Positions 1 to 8,581 of a DNA stretch of 64,000 bases are shown piece after piece. The DNA comes from an uncultured Clostridia bacterium (GTDB lineage Bacteria > Bacillota > Clostridia > Oscillospirales > Ruminococcaceae), in the NCBI GenBank assembly GCA_947089135.1, contig CAMUJF010000003.1, positions 62,001 to 126,000 on the forward strand, written 5' to 3'. Every line of letters starts with the position of its first letter. Position 1 is the stretch's first letter. Under the pieces are notes generated by a model. It did not search any database. It was not told where the DNA came from and saw only the letters and a program-made list of their open reading frames with translations. The position numbers and the translations under genes are program-made.

Positions 1-1
1 T

Positions 2-337
2 ATTGACGATATGGAGGAACTGAAGCGAGGCATCGGCTTGCGCTCATACGGTCAGAAGAATCCTGTCGTAGAGTACCGTTTCGAGGGCTTTGAGATGTTT
101 GACGCTATGGTCGAATCAATTCGTGAGGAAACTATCCGTTTGCTGTTTACAATTCAGCTTAAGCCCAACGAGCAGGCTCCAAAGCGCGAACAGGTAATGA
201 AGCCTGAGGATACAGGCGGAGATGGTACTGTAGCAAATTCTCCGAGAAAAGTAAAGGGCAAGGTCGGCAGAAACGATCCGTGCCCCTGCGGAAGCGGCAA
301 AAAATACAAGAAATGCTGCGGAATGGATCTGAAATAA
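2..337 (+). CDS. secA: Preprotein translocase ATPase SecA, C-terminal fragment
   Basis: The reading frame is already open at the window edge, so only the last ~111 residues are present. SecA is the cytoplasmic ATPase that drives preproteins through SecYEG. The fragment begins with the conserved helical-scaffold stretch IDDMEELKRGIGLRSYGQ and the following 'FEMFDAMVESI' region, passes through a variable charged linker, and ends in a SEC-C zinc-binding motif (NDPCPCGSGKKYKKCCG) close to the stop codon. The SEC-C motif binds zinc and SecB or ribosomes in other bacteria. The next gene starts 20 bases downstream, so the two may be co-transcribed. Identity is clear; the ATPase domains lie outside the window. 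Confidence 0.96.
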   Translation: MDDMEELKRGIGLRSYGQKNPVVEYRFEGFEMFDAMVESIREETIRLLFTIQLKPNEQAPKREQVMKPEDTGGDGTVANSPRKVKGKVGRNDPCPCGSGKKYKKCCGMDLK

Positions 338-357
338 TTTGGGATTGGAGTCCGAAA

Positions 358-1644
358 ATGGCTGAAATTAAAGCTTTCAAAGGTATGAGATATACGGATA
401 ACGGCGGAACGCTTGATACGCTTGTGTGTCCTCCGTATGATATAATTTCCGATGCTCAGCGCGGGGAATACATCGAAAAGAATCCATATAATATAATCCG
501 TCTGGAACTGCCCAAGGGCGGTGATGAGCGGTATACAGAAGCAGGAGATACGCTTGACAAATGGCTTGAAAATGAAATTCTTGCCTGTGACGACGAAGAA
601 AGCGTTTACGTTTATGAGATGCAGTTTACGGCAAACGGCGCAAGGCGCTCTCTGAAAGGATTTGTGACTCTTGTGAAGCTTACGGATTTTTCCGAGGGAA
701 TAGTTCTTCCTCACGAGGAGACTCTTTCTAAAGCCAAGCAGGACAGATTTGACCTTATGAGCGAGACTTTCTGCAATTTCAGTCAGATATACTCCCTCTA
801 CATGGACGGGGACAAGATTGTTTACAATATGATTGACGGTTGCTCAAAGGGTACGCCGGATATGGAGATCACCGACGGAGACGGTACTGTTCACAGAATG
901 TGGAGGGTTTCCGACGGAGATATGATCTCAAGGCTTACGGCGGCTTTTGCTGACAAGAAGCTTTACATTGCCGACGGTCACCACCGCTATGAGACGGCTC
1001 TTAACTTTCATAAAAGTCTTTGCGCCGAGGGAAAAGCTGTTCCCGGAGATCAGAGCGGCTATATTATGATGATGTTGGTCAATATGGAAAATCCCGGATT
1101 GGTGGTTTTTCCCACTCACAGGATAGTTCACGGCCTTGCAGAGTTTGACGCTGAAAAAATTATTGATGAGTGTAAAAATTACTTTACTGTTGCCGAAGCT
1201 CCCGACGAGGGACGTATGCAGGCGGCACTTAATAAGGCTTACGACGAGGGTAAAAAAGCTTTCGCTATGTACGTCGGCGCGGGAAAGTGCTTTGTTATGA
1301 CTTTAAAAGATGAAAATGCTGTGAAGAGGCTGCTTCCGGATATGTCGGAGGCTTACTGCGGTTTGGATGTTTCGGTGCTGCACAGCCTTGTGCTTGAGAG
1401 AATTTTCGGGATCGATAAGGAAAATATGGCAAATCAGAAAAATCTCGGCTATACCCGTTCCCGCGAGGAGGCTTTGAGAGCAGTGGATATGGACGGTGCG
1501 GACTGCTCATTTATCCTGAATCCTACAAAGGTTTCGGAAATCAGGGATGTTGCGGCTGCGGGCGAGAAGATGCCGCAGAAATCCACTTATTTCTATCCCA
1601 AGCTCATAACTGGACTTGTAATGAACAAATTTGGTGAAAAATAA
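358..1644 (+). CDS. DUF1015 family protein (possible SerK-like kinase family)
   Basis: A 428-residue soluble protein of the DUF1015 family. Seen: the N-terminal 'FKGMRYT...TLVCPPYDII' block and the central ADGHHRYETA motif near residue 205, both family hallmarks. Some members of this family are ADP- or ATP-dependent free-serine kinases (SbnI/SerK type); whether this one is a kinase is inference only. I chose ATG 358, which follows a GGAG 8-11 bases upstream; the longer in-frame start at 280 would overlap the end of secA and has no good ribosome binding site. It lies 20 bases behind secA and 32 bases ahead of the epimerase gene, consistent with a short operon. Confidence 0.88.
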   Translation: MAEIKAFKGMRYTDNGGTLDTLVCPPYDIISDAQRGEYIEKNPYNIIRLELPKGGDERYTEAGDTLDKWLENEILACDDEESVYVYEMQFTANGARRSLKGFVTLVKLTDFSEGIVLPHEETLSKAKQDRFDLMSETFCNFSQIYSLYMDGDKIVYNMIDGCSKGTPDMEITDGDGTVHRMWRVSDGDMISRLTAAFADKKLYIADGHHRYETALNFHKSLCAEGKAVPGDQSGYIMMMLVNMENPGLVVFPTHRIVHGLAEFDAEKIIDECKNYFTVAEAPDEGRMQAALNKAYDEGKKAFAMYVGAGKCFVMTLKDENAVKRLLPDMSEAYCGLDVSVLHSLVLERIFGIDKENMANQKNLGYTRSREEALRAVDMDGADCSFILNPTKVSEIRDVAAAGEKMPQKSTYFYPKLITGLVMNKFGEK

Positions 1645-1676
1645 ATATTACTATAAAAGGAAGATGAAGATTTTGT

Positions 1677-2852
1677 ATGCTGGCTGATAAATGCAGAAAA
1701 GAACTTACGGAGCGTATCCTGCCTTTCTGGAACAGGCTTCGGGACGATGAAAACGGCGGATTTTACGGCTTTATGGACAACGATCTGAATGTGGATAAGA
1801 CTGCCGATAAAGGCGTTATACTCACGTCTCGGATATTGTGGTTTTACTCCTCCTGCTATAGAACTCTGGGAGACGAATATTTGCTTGACAATGCCCGTCA
1901 TGCGTATGAGTTCCTGAAAAAATGCGTGGATACGGTCAACGGCGGCGTTTGGTGGATGATGACTTACGACGGAAGACCCGCCGATACTATGAAGCATACT
2001 TATAATCAGGCGTTTGCTATATATGCATTGTCGGCGTATTATCTTGCTTCAAGGGACAAAACTGCTCTCGATCTTGCGTTGGAGCTTTTCCATACGGTTG
2101 AGGACAAGTGCAGGGACGATGTTGCGTACCTTGAAGCGATGTCCGTTGACTGGAAAATCGTTCCCAACGACGCTCTCTCAGAAAACGGTCTCATGGCTGA
2201 CAAGACCATGAATACAGTTCTGCACCTTATCGAAGCTTATACCGTACTGCTTGAAGCCTGCGAAAGCGGCGAGTGCGCTCATATAGAGGAACGGCTGATG
2301 TTCCTGTTACAGATTACGGAGGACAAAATTTTCAACGGCAATGAGAACCGTCTGCGCGTATTTTTTGACCGTGAGTTTAACGAGATAGGGGATATCCATT
2401 CATACGGTCATGATATTGAGGCTTCATGGCTCATTGACAGAGCCTGCGAGGTAATAGGGGAACGACGTTTCATGGCGAAATGGCGGTTTATCGATTTGCG
2501 TATTGCTGAAAACATATACGATATCGCTTTTGAAAACGGAGCGGTAAACAATGAGCGTGAAAATGACAAGATAGATAAAAAGCGCGTATGGTGGGTACAG
2601 GCGGAAAGTGTGGTCGGTTTTGTAAATGCGTTTCAGCAAGGCGGAGACAAAAAGTTCCTTGACGCTGCCGATAAGGTTTTCGAGTGGATCAAGACCATAC
2701 AGACGGATAAGCGTGAAAACTCCGAATGGTGGGGGGAAGTTGACTTTGACGGCAAGCCCATGCAGACTGTCAACATGGTAAACCCTTGGAAATGTCCGTA
2801 TCACAATGGAAGAATGTGCATTGAGGTCATAAACAGAAATGTGTCACTTTAA
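1677..2852 (+). CDS. ce: Cellobiose 2-epimerase (AGE family)
   Basis: Converts the reducing-end glucose of cellobiose, and usually lactose or mannobiose, to its C2 epimer; it works in the cytosol on beta-linked disaccharides from plant-fibre breakdown. The 391-residue length is standard. Seen: the N-terminal 'ILPFWNRLRDDENGGFYGF' block, 'ADTMKHTYNQAFAIYALS', 'HSYGHDIEASWL' (about residues 241-252) and the C-terminal 'KCPYHNGRMC'. The histidines at about 245 and 376 and the glutamate at about 248 match in context the acid-base residues known in the Ruminococcus albus enzyme (H243, E246, H374). I recall that enzyme as very similar along its whole length, which is one reason to place this genome near Ruminococcus. 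Start ATG follows an AAGGAAG element. Confidence 0.95.
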   Translation: MLADKCRKELTERILPFWNRLRDDENGGFYGFMDNDLNVDKTADKGVILTSRILWFYSSCYRTLGDEYLLDNARHAYEFLKKCVDTVNGGVWWMMTYDGRPADTMKHTYNQAFAIYALSAYYLASRDKTALDLALELFHTVEDKCRDDVAYLEAMSVDWKIVPNDALSENGLMADKTMNTVLHLIEAYTVLLEACESGECAHIEERLMFLLQITEDKIFNGNENRLRVFFDREFNEIGDIHSYGHDIEASWLIDRACEVIGERRFMAKWRFIDLRIAENIYDIAFENGAVNNERENDKIDKKRVWWVQAESVVGFVNAFQQGGDKKFLDAADKVFEWIKTIQTDKRENSEWWGEVDFDGKPMQTVNMVNPWKCPYHNGRMCIEVINRNVSL

Positions 2853-2901
2853 ATTAAGCGCAGATTTCTGACGGTATAGATGAAAGGATGTTGATGTTGC
2901 G

Positions 2902-3162
2902 ATGGCTGTTGTTAATGTTATGGAGAGCGTTGTAAGAGGACGTCTTGAGTTCCTTTTACAAGAGGTGGATTGCTGTAAGTGCGATAAATGTATAGACGAC
3001 ATGATGGCGCTGGCTCTTAACGCTCTTAAGCCAAAGTATGTAAATTCTCACAAAGGAGAACTGTTCAGCAGATTGGATGCTACCAAATATCAGAACACTA
3101 TAGATATTGACGTAGCTGTAACAAAAGCGATCACCACAGTAAGTTCAAGACCGCACAGATAA
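2902..3162 (+). CDS. ComFB family (late competence development) protein
   Basis: An 86-residue protein with the ComFB pattern: an N-terminal 'VMESVVRGRLEFLL' helix, a cysteine cluster (CCKCDKC at about residues 24-30), 'DDMMALALNALKPKYVNSHKGEL' and a C-terminal helix. In Bacillus, comFB sits in the comF operon; its biochemical role is not well established, and related domains in cyanobacteria bind cyclic di-nucleotides. The four closely spaced cysteines could bind a metal, which is inference. It follows the epimerase gene by 49 bases. An AAAGGATG lies somewhat far upstream of the ATG, so initiation may be modest. Confidence 0.78.
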   Translation: MAVVNVMESVVRGRLEFLLQEVDCCKCDKCIDDMMALALNALKPKYVNSHKGELFSRLDATKYQNTIDIDVAVTKAITTVSSRPHR

Positions 3163-3317
3163 AAGCTTTGCGCTTTATGCCGACAGTAAATTTTTCATAA
3201 GGGAAGCAGTAATTTCGTGGTAGTGAATACAACGGATATCGGCTTGCCTTTATGGTGTTGCCTGTCAGCATATATGCGTTTTTTATTATCAAAATAAATG
3301 AGGAAAGGAGCCGATTT

Positions 3318-4889
3318 ATGCAGAAAAACCTTATTGAAAAAATAAAAGAATCTTTGGGAGCTGTACTTCCTGTGGCGGCAGTGGTTTTCCTGCTGTCGGT
3401 AACAATCGTTCCGCTCAGCGGCGAGATGTTCTTTTCTTTTTTTGTCGGAACTGTATTTCTCATTGTAGGCATTGGAATGTTTACGCTTGGCGCGGATACG
3501 TCAATGATAATCATCGGCGAAAAGATCGGAGCGCGGCTTACAAAGTCCAGAAAGATCGCCTTTATTCTTCCCGTTTGTTTTCTGATAGGAGTGCTTGTTA
3601 CCGTTGCAGAGCCGGATCTGAAGGTTCTTGCTGAGCAGACGCCCATTGTAGACACGCAGGTTATGATATGGTCGGTGGGCGTTGGCGTGGGAATTTTCCT
3701 TACGCTTGCGTTTTTGCGTATTTTTATGCAGGTAAAAATATCGGCTGTATTCATAGCTTTTTATGCATTGATATTTATTTTTGCATGTTCGCCTCTTATT
3801 TCTCCGAGCTTTATACCCGCCGCCTTTGATTCGGGCGGAGTTACTACCGGACCTATCACCGTGCCGTTCATAATGGCGCTCGGTCTGGGTCTTTCATCTA
3901 TCCGCGGCGATAAGACCTCTGCGGAGGACAGCTTCGGTCTGGTCGCAATGTGTTCTATAGGACCCATCCTCACTGTGCTTTTGCTCGGCGCCTTGAACAG
4001 TACCGAAACTGCTGAACAGACTCTTACTTATCCTGAAAATTATGATATTATTTCGGAAAGCTTCCGCGAATTCCTGCGGGCGTTTCCGCATTACATAGAG
4101 GACGTGGCATCGGCGTTCGTTCCAATTGTGGTTTTCTTTCTGGCATTTGATTTGATATTCCTCAGGCTTGACATGAAAACCATGCTTAAAATTTTTGTGG
4201 GACTTGCATTTACATACGTGGGACTGGTACTGTTTCTTACAGGGGCAAATGTGGGGTTTATGCCTGTCGGTCAGCATATAGGAGAAAATCTTGCGGCTGG
4301 CAGAGGTTCATGGCTGCTTGTCCCAATAGGTGCGTTGATCGGCTACTTTATCGTATCGGCGGAGCCTGCGGTGCACGTACTGAAGCAGCAGGTTGAGACG
4401 ATTACCGAGGGGCGTATTTCGGGGCGTTCTCTTGGAATAAGTCTTGCACTGGGCGTTGCCGCTTCGGTAGGTATATCCATGATTCGAGTGCTTACAGGAA
4501 TATCCATTTTATGGTTTTTGATACCCGGCTATGCTCTTGCGCTTATTATCAGTTTGTTTGTACCGCCTATTTTTACTTCGGTAGCGTTTGACGCGGGCGG
4601 CGTTGCTTCGGGACCTTTAACAGCCACATTTCTGCTTCCGCTTGCTATGGGAGCTTGTGCCTCCAGAGGCGGAAATATTTCCACTGACGCGTTCGGAATC
4701 GTTGCAATGGTGGCGATGACTCCTTTGCTGACTATACAGGTACTGGGTCTTATCAGCAAGTTTAAGACAGTCAAGTCCGATCAGATATGCGAGGGCGGAC
4801 AGATATTCCCGATCGTTTTGGACGAAAGCTGCGACAGGGCTGTTTTTACGGATACTAAGCCGAGCCTTGACGCGGGTACTTTGAAATAA
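3318..4889 (+). CDS. DUF1538 integral membrane protein, duplicated
   Basis: A 523-residue polytopic membrane protein with two DUF1538 domains. Seen: two related signature loops, AFDSGGVTTGPITVPFIMALG in the first half and AFDAGGVASGPLTATFLLPLA in the second, each followed by an (S/T)xDxFG(L/I)VAM segment, so the protein arose by internal duplication. About 12-14 hydrophobic segments are visible. The function of DUF1538 is not established; the repeated GG..GP hairpins suggest a transporter or channel (inference). Start ATG 3318 follows GGAAAGGAG; an earlier in-frame start at 3252 lacks a ribosome binding site. The next gene encodes a PII-like protein, a typical regulator of membrane transporters. 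Confidence 0.88.
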   Translation: MQKNLIEKIKESLGAVLPVAAVVFLLSVTIVPLSGEMFFSFFVGTVFLIVGIGMFTLGADTSMIIIGEKIGARLTKSRKIAFILPVCFLIGVLVTVAEPDLKVLAEQTPIVDTQVMIWSVGVGVGIFLTLAFLRIFMQVKISAVFIAFYALIFIFACSPLISPSFIPAAFDSGGVTTGPITVPFIMALGLGLSSIRGDKTSAEDSFGLVAMCSIGPILTVLLLGALNSTETAEQTLTYPENYDIISESFREFLRAFPHYIEDVASAFVPIVVFFLAFDLIFLRLDMKTMLKIFVGLAFTYVGLVLFLTGANVGFMPVGQHIGENLAAGRGSWLLVPIGALIGYFIVSAEPAVHVLKQQVETITEGRISGRSLGISLALGVAASVGISMIRVLTGISILWFLIPGYALALIISLFVPPIFTSVAFDAGGVASGPLTATFLLPLAMGACASRGGNISTDAFGIVAMVAMTPLLTIQVLGLISKFKTVKSDQICEGGQIFPIVLDESCDRAVFTDTKPSLDAGTLK

Positions 4890-4969
4890 CGATAGCTGCA
4901 AATGTATTTGGTGGTCATGGAATTTTCTCTAAAGTAAAAAATGTACACAGAAAAAGGGGGAACCGGAAA

Positions 4970-5650
4970 GTGAAAGCGATGTTTCTGATAGCGGATTACA
5001 GACGTGCGCAGGACGTGCACAATATTCTTGAGAGGGAGAACCTGCCGTGCCGTTTCCTGCTCCACGGTCACGGTTCGGCTAACTCGGCTATGCTTGATTA
5101 TCTTGGTCTCGGCGACAATAAAAAAGTTATCGCTGCGGTGTTTGTGCCAAACGGACGGGTAATGAAGCTTTACGATGTGTTCAATAAAAAGCTGTCTCTC
5201 AGCGAAGCGGGCAGGGGCATAGCCTTTACGGTGCCTGTCAGCGGAGCGTCAGGAACGGCGTTTGCAATAAACGGTACTAAACCCGAAACGGAGGGAGCGA
5301 GTGAAATGTCCGAAGCCAAATATGAAATGATAATAACTATTGTGAACCGAGGCGGATTCGAGGCTGTCAAGGAGGCGTCCAAGGCGGCGGGAGCACGCGG
5401 AGGAACGCTTTTGCACGGTCTTGGACTTGGCGGCGAAGAAGCGGCAAAATTTTTGGGCATATCTATTCAGCCCGAAAAGGACGTAGTTCTCATTGTTGTC
5501 GGCAGGGAAGACAGGGAGCGCGTCATGCAGAATATCCTTGACGCGGCGGGGATACTTACTGAAAGCCGCGGGATATGCTTTTCGCTTCCTGTTGACAGTG
5601 CGCTTGGTCTTGCGGGAACAAGCGGCAGAATTGAGGATATTGTAAAATAA
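4970..5650 (+). CDS. Tandem PII-like regulatory protein
   Basis: A 226-residue soluble protein made of two PII-superfamily domains in one chain (about residues 1-105 and 115-226). Both halves carry an LLHGxGxG-type loop (HGHGSANSAMLDYLGLG; HGLGLGGEEAAKFLGI), then a beta strand (KKVIAAVFV; KDVVLIVVG) and a short helix. Classical GlnB has one domain and a T-loop tyrosine; no such tyrosine signature is visible, so this belongs to a divergent PII-like group. It starts with GTG after AAAAAGGGGG and lies 80 bases behind the DUF1538 gene, which it probably regulates (inference from context). A perfect 20-bp inverted repeat ends the operon. Confidence 0.82.
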   Translation: MKAMFLIADYRRAQDVHNILERENLPCRFLLHGHGSANSAMLDYLGLGDNKKVIAAVFVPNGRVMKLYDVFNKKLSLSEAGRGIAFTVPVSGASGTAFAINGTKPETEGASEMSEAKYEMIITIVNRGGFEAVKEASKAAGARGGTLLHGLGLGGEEAAKFLGISIQPEKDVVLIVVGREDRERVMQNILDAAGILTESRGICFSLPVDSALGLAGTSGRIEDIVK

Positions 5651-5698
5651 TATAAAAAACTTTAGGAAAAGCGGTTATTTTTCCTAAAGTTTTTTATA
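5651..5698 (+). terminator. Long perfect-palindrome terminator
   Basis: A 20-bp perfect inverted repeat (5651-5670 with 5679-5698) around the 8-base loop GCGGTTAT. The stem ends in A and T tracts on its two sides, so it can terminate transcription from either direction. It directly follows the PII-like gene. Confidence 0.85.
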
Positions 5699-5743
5699 TT
5701 TGTGCCGACATATATTATATATGATGAAAAGGGGTCTTTTCAG

Positions 5744-6631
5744 ATGTTAAGAAATATCAGCGGTATGCGCCGCCGTATCAGTGCGTTGGGATTGTCAGCA
5801 AACCGTTCCTCCCGCAAAACGCTTTATTCTCAGATGCAGCAGACATCTGGTGTTAAGAAAAACAGCGGTTTTAAATACGACCGTTATTCGAGCGTTACAA
5901 GCGATTCTCTGAAAGAACTCGGAACTTCCGGAAGTCTTGGAGATTACCGCGTAAAAGCGGCTAAGTCTATGATTACTCTTTCAAAGTCCTGTGAAAATTT
6001 TGACGACATTATGAAGAAAAATCTTTCCGACGAGGGCGTACCCGAAAATATCAGTTTCAAGTTTGATTATGACGTAAACAGCGGTGAAGCAAAGATAACG
6101 GAAATTTCCGATGAAAAGTATCTTGACGGAGTTCAGAACGCTTTGAACAAATCCATGAAAAAGGCAGACCTTGACAGTATTGCAAACGGTTCTAAAATAC
6201 TTAACGGCAAAATGGCCGAGGCATATTATTCCGTTGTTGCGGAAGCGTTGGAAAAGTGTTTCGGACAGGATATCTCCGAGCTGTCTGTGGACAGAAGAGG
6301 AAATATTTTGGGCATGAACAGAAATATGAGAGACGCTGTTACAAGCGAGCTGACTAACTTACGGTTCAATGCTAAGTCACAGTACGGTTTTCCATCAAAG
6401 AAACTTGCTTCCGTTGTGAAGAGCGTTATTTCAGATAAATCGGCAGGAAGCAATGTTTCGCATATGAGCTATGAGCGCGGTACTCTTAAAACCGCTGACG
6501 GTGACATAAGCGTAGGAAAGAATTGCAGCTCACTTTCCATGAAGGACACAAGCATTGTTCTCAGGGCGGCTGCGGCAGGAGATCCGAGTTCTTTGGATCT
6601 GTGGGTCGAAAACGGTGACCTGTTTAAATAA
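5744..6631 (+). CDS. Hypothetical protein, unrecognised
   Basis: A 295-residue, lysine- and serine-rich protein with no signal peptide, membrane segment or catalytic motif that I recognise. The N terminus is basic (MLRNISGMRRRISALG) and is followed by a serine-rich stretch; the middle reads as mixed helix, and the last ~60 residues look beta-rich. Start ATG 5744 is chosen because AAAAGGGG lies 9-16 bases upstream; a GTG at 5702 would lie in the preceding terminator region. It is flanked by strong terminators on both sides and is therefore probably monocistronic. A distant relation to structural or flagellin-like small proteins is possible but not supported. Confidence 0.7.
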   Translation: MLRNISGMRRRISALGLSANRSSRKTLYSQMQQTSGVKKNSGFKYDRYSSVTSDSLKELGTSGSLGDYRVKAAKSMITLSKSCENFDDIMKKNLSDEGVPENISFKFDYDVNSGEAKITEISDEKYLDGVQNALNKSMKKADLDSIANGSKILNGKMAEAYYSVVAEALEKCFGQDISELSVDRRGNILGMNRNMRDAVTSELTNLRFNAKSQYGFPSKKLASVVKSVISDKSAGSNVSHMSYERGTLKTADGDISVGKNCSSLSMKDTSIVLRAAAAGDPSSLDLWVENGDLFK

Positions 6632-6641
6632 TTTTAAACAT

Positions 6642-6697
6642 AAAGGGCAGGAATGAGTTCTTCCTCAGAATTTGGGAAGAAATTTCCTGCCTTTTAA
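6642..6697 (+). terminator. Intrinsic terminator before rnpB
   Basis: AAAGGGCAGGAA (6642-6653) pairs with TTCCTGCCTTT (from 6684), followed by TTTAAAAAA. It closes the hypothetical gene ahead of the rnpB promoter. Confidence 0.75.
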
Positions 6698-6715
6698 AAA
6701 ATTATTTTTCCTCAT

Positions 6716-6744
6716 TTGACATATGCAAAAATATGTGGTATACT
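6716..6744 (+). promoter_or_regulatory. Sigma-A promoter of rnpB
   Basis: Consensus -35 TTGACA (6716-6721), a 17-base spacer and -10 TATACT (6739-6744). The predicted start, about 6751, coincides with the first paired bases of the RNase P RNA. Confidence 0.9.
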
Positions 6745-6749
6745 TATGG

Positions 6750-7103
6750 TGCGAGTAAGCTATGCGGTTGAACGTGTCACGCATATTGCGGGACTGCGTT
6801 AGGAAAGTCCGGGCATCACAGAGCAGGGCAGCTGCTAACGGCAGCCGAGGGCGACCTTAGGGATAGTGCAACAGAGATATACCGCCGGTTTTCCGGCAAG
6901 GGTGGAAAGGCGAGGTAAGAGCTCACCGGAGCGCAGGAGACTGCGCTGCCATGTAAACCCTGTCCGATGCAACGTCATTTTGGAACAATGCGTTATTGTT
7001 TGCTCGGCAGACGCATTGCAACGACGGCTTGAGCGTTTCGGCGACGATTCGCCCAGATAGATTTCCGCACACGACAAAACCCGGCTTATCGGCTTAGTCG
7101 CAA
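6750..7103 (+). ncRNA. rnpB: RNase P RNA, bacterial class A
   Basis: The catalytic RNA that removes 5' leaders from tRNA precursors together with RnpA. Seen: the universal CR-I block GGAAAGTCCGGGC, 'ACAGAGCAGGGC', the central GGTAAACCCTG-like and AAGAGCTCACCGG elements, the 3' block ACAAAACCCGGCTTA, and P1 formed by TGCGAGTAAGC (6750-6760) with GCTTAGTCGCA (7092-7102), with one mismatch. The length of ~354 nt and the P-helix order fit class A, which is usual in Clostridia, rather than the Bacillus B type. It has its own consensus promoter and a strong terminator. Confidence 0.96.
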
Positions 7104-7140
7104 TACCAAAGCTTTTCGCTGACTGCGGAAAATTTTGCCC

Positions 7141-7181
7141 AAACGGGGACAGGGGTTCTGATAAACCCTGTCCCCGTTTTC
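7141..7181 (+). terminator. Terminator of rnpB
   Basis: AAACGGGGACAGGG (7141-7154) pairs with CCCTGTCCCCGTTTT (7166-7180), a GC-rich 14-bp stem followed by a T run. It lies 38 bases after the end of the RNase P RNA. Confidence 0.88.
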
Positions 7182-7264
7182 TGGAATTTGGAGTAGTAAC
7201 GGTTCAGAATAGGGCGGACTGAATGTGTTGATTTTCTGAAAATCGACAAATTCTCTAAAATGCT

Positions 7265-7293
7265 TTGACAAAAAAACTTATGTGTGGTATAAT
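7265..7293 (+). promoter_or_regulatory. Consensus promoter of the FecR-like gene pair
   Basis: TTGACA (7265-7270), a 17-base spacer and TATAAT (7288-7293), a perfect sigma-A match. The ~130-base leader that follows holds two small hairpins: GGATAAAAAT/ATTTTTATCC (7313-7338) and TCCCGC/GCGGGA near 7360-7382. Confidence 0.88.
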
Positions 7294-7428
7294 AAAGTGT
7301 AATTGTATGTGCGGATAAAAATGTTAAAATTTTTATCCTCATATCGTTTCGATTATTAAGTCCCGCAGGATTTAGCGCGGGATACCGAACATAGAAAAAT
7401 GTTTGCAGTTTTGAAAGGCGGCTGTGAT

Positions 7429-8535
7429 TTGATAAAGATCCTTTCCGAAAATTTAAAGCTTATAATGATAGGCGTTATAAGTATACTTATGGTTCTCGCG
7501 GGAGCTATAGTTTTAAGCCTGTATTTCGGCGGAGATGTGGCAAGACGGCTTATTGTTACCGATATCAGCGGTACGGCTTATATTTTAAGAGACAGCAGGC
7601 GGCTTAACGCTGATAAGCAGTTTTCACTGAAAAGCGGAGACATTATTACTACTGCTGAGGACAGCTTTGTGAGGATAAGTGTTGACAGGGACAAATTTGT
7701 ATGGATAGAACCGGAGTCAACCGTGTACATATACTTTACCGATGTGGACTCAAAAGGCGATATTTCGGTAAACCTCACCAGAGGAGCGGTAATTTGCCGC
7801 CTTAACAATAAACTGAAAAAAAATGCAACGTTTTCACTTAAAACTCCCAACAGCTCCGTTTCGGTAAAGGGAACGGCATTTCGGGCTAAATTTGATTATG
7901 TAAAGGAGTACATGGGTTATAAGGACGTTATGATAACCCAGGTGCAAAATTTTGACGGCACCGTTTCTCTTCAGCTTTACGACGCGGATAAGCAGCCCTA
8001 TGAGCTGCCTATGCTGCTTATTGAGCGGACTGCGGCTCAGATGCTTACTTCGGAGGAAATGTGCAAGTATGACTACCTTAATTACAGCTTCGATCTTCTT
8101 ACCCTTAACGATTCAACGCTCGGAGAGCTAATACGGGCGTGCGCTGAAAAGGAGCTTGCGTTTACTCCTGAAGAGCTTAACCGCGCCTATAAGATAGTTA
8201 GGGACGAACGGCTCAAGCAGGAAACGGCAACTGAATCGGTTACAGATGATTCCTCTGATACTACTGTAACAACTACAGTAACTACCACAGAACCTACGAC
8301 AGTTACAACTTCTCCGCCTCTAGAGGAAACTGAAACTGATGATGAGTCCTACGGGACGCTGGGCACAACACTGAAGACTCATGTATATACTACTTATTCG
8401 GGTATAAAATGGTGGGAGATAACCGGAAATACCAATACCGGCACCGATGGCTATGAAGACTGGTTTGCAGAGACAGACGATGATTTCGGCGGCGAAGTTA
8501 CCGTTACCGCGGGAACCTCAGAAGCTGAAAATTAA
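7429..8535 (+). CDS. FecR-domain membrane-anchored protein
   Basis: A ~368-residue single-pass protein. An N-terminal hydrophobic helix (about residues 7-33) is followed by a FecR-like beta domain (GTAYILRDSRRLN...LKSGDIITTAEDSFVRI...TPNSSVSVKGTAFRA) and a threonine-rich, probably extracellular linker (TTVTTTVTTTEPTTVTT). FecR domains act in signal transfer or as extracellular binding modules; no sigma factor gene is adjacent, so classical FecIR signalling is not supported. I prefer the TTG start at 7429, because GAAAGGCGG lies 7 bases upstream; the alternative ATG at 7399 adds ten residues but has no ribosome binding site. A paralogue follows 46 bases downstream. Confidence 0.8.
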   Translation: MIKILSENLKLIMIGVISILMVLAGAIVLSLYFGGDVARRLIVTDISGTAYILRDSRRLNADKQFSLKSGDIITTAEDSFVRISVDRDKFVWIEPESTVYIYFTDVDSKGDISVNLTRGAVICRLNNKLKKNATFSLKTPNSSVSVKGTAFRAKFDYVKEYMGYKDVMITQVQNFDGTVSLQLYDADKQPYELPMLLIERTAAQMLTSEEMCKYDYLNYSFDLLTLNDSTLGELIRACAEKELAFTPEELNRAYKIVRDERLKQETATESVTDDSSDTTVTTTVTTTEPTTVTTSPPLEETETDDESYGTLGTTLKTHVYTTYSGIKWWEITGNTNTGTDGYEDWFAETDDDFGGEVTVTAGTSEAEN

Positions 8536-8545
8536 TGAAAGGAGA

Positions 8546-8567
8546 TGATCCGGATTTTGACCGGATC
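8546..8567 (+). repeat. Hairpin at the junction of the FecR-like genes
   Basis: GATCCGG (8547-8553) and CCGGATC (8561-8567) form a perfect 7-bp stem. The strong AAAGGAG (8538-8544) lies before it and the ATG (8582) after it, so the folded stem would bring the two closer together. Confidence 0.45.
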
Positions 8568-8581
8568 AGGCAATAACGTTT

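Noticed and set aside
154..714. Long minus-strand ORF (186 codons) over secA and the DUF1015 gene
   Set aside because: It lies opposite two well-supported genes, has the composition of a shadow frame and no ribosome binding site.
6835..7077. ORFs on both strands around 6835-7077
   Set aside because: They fall wholly inside the RNase P RNA.
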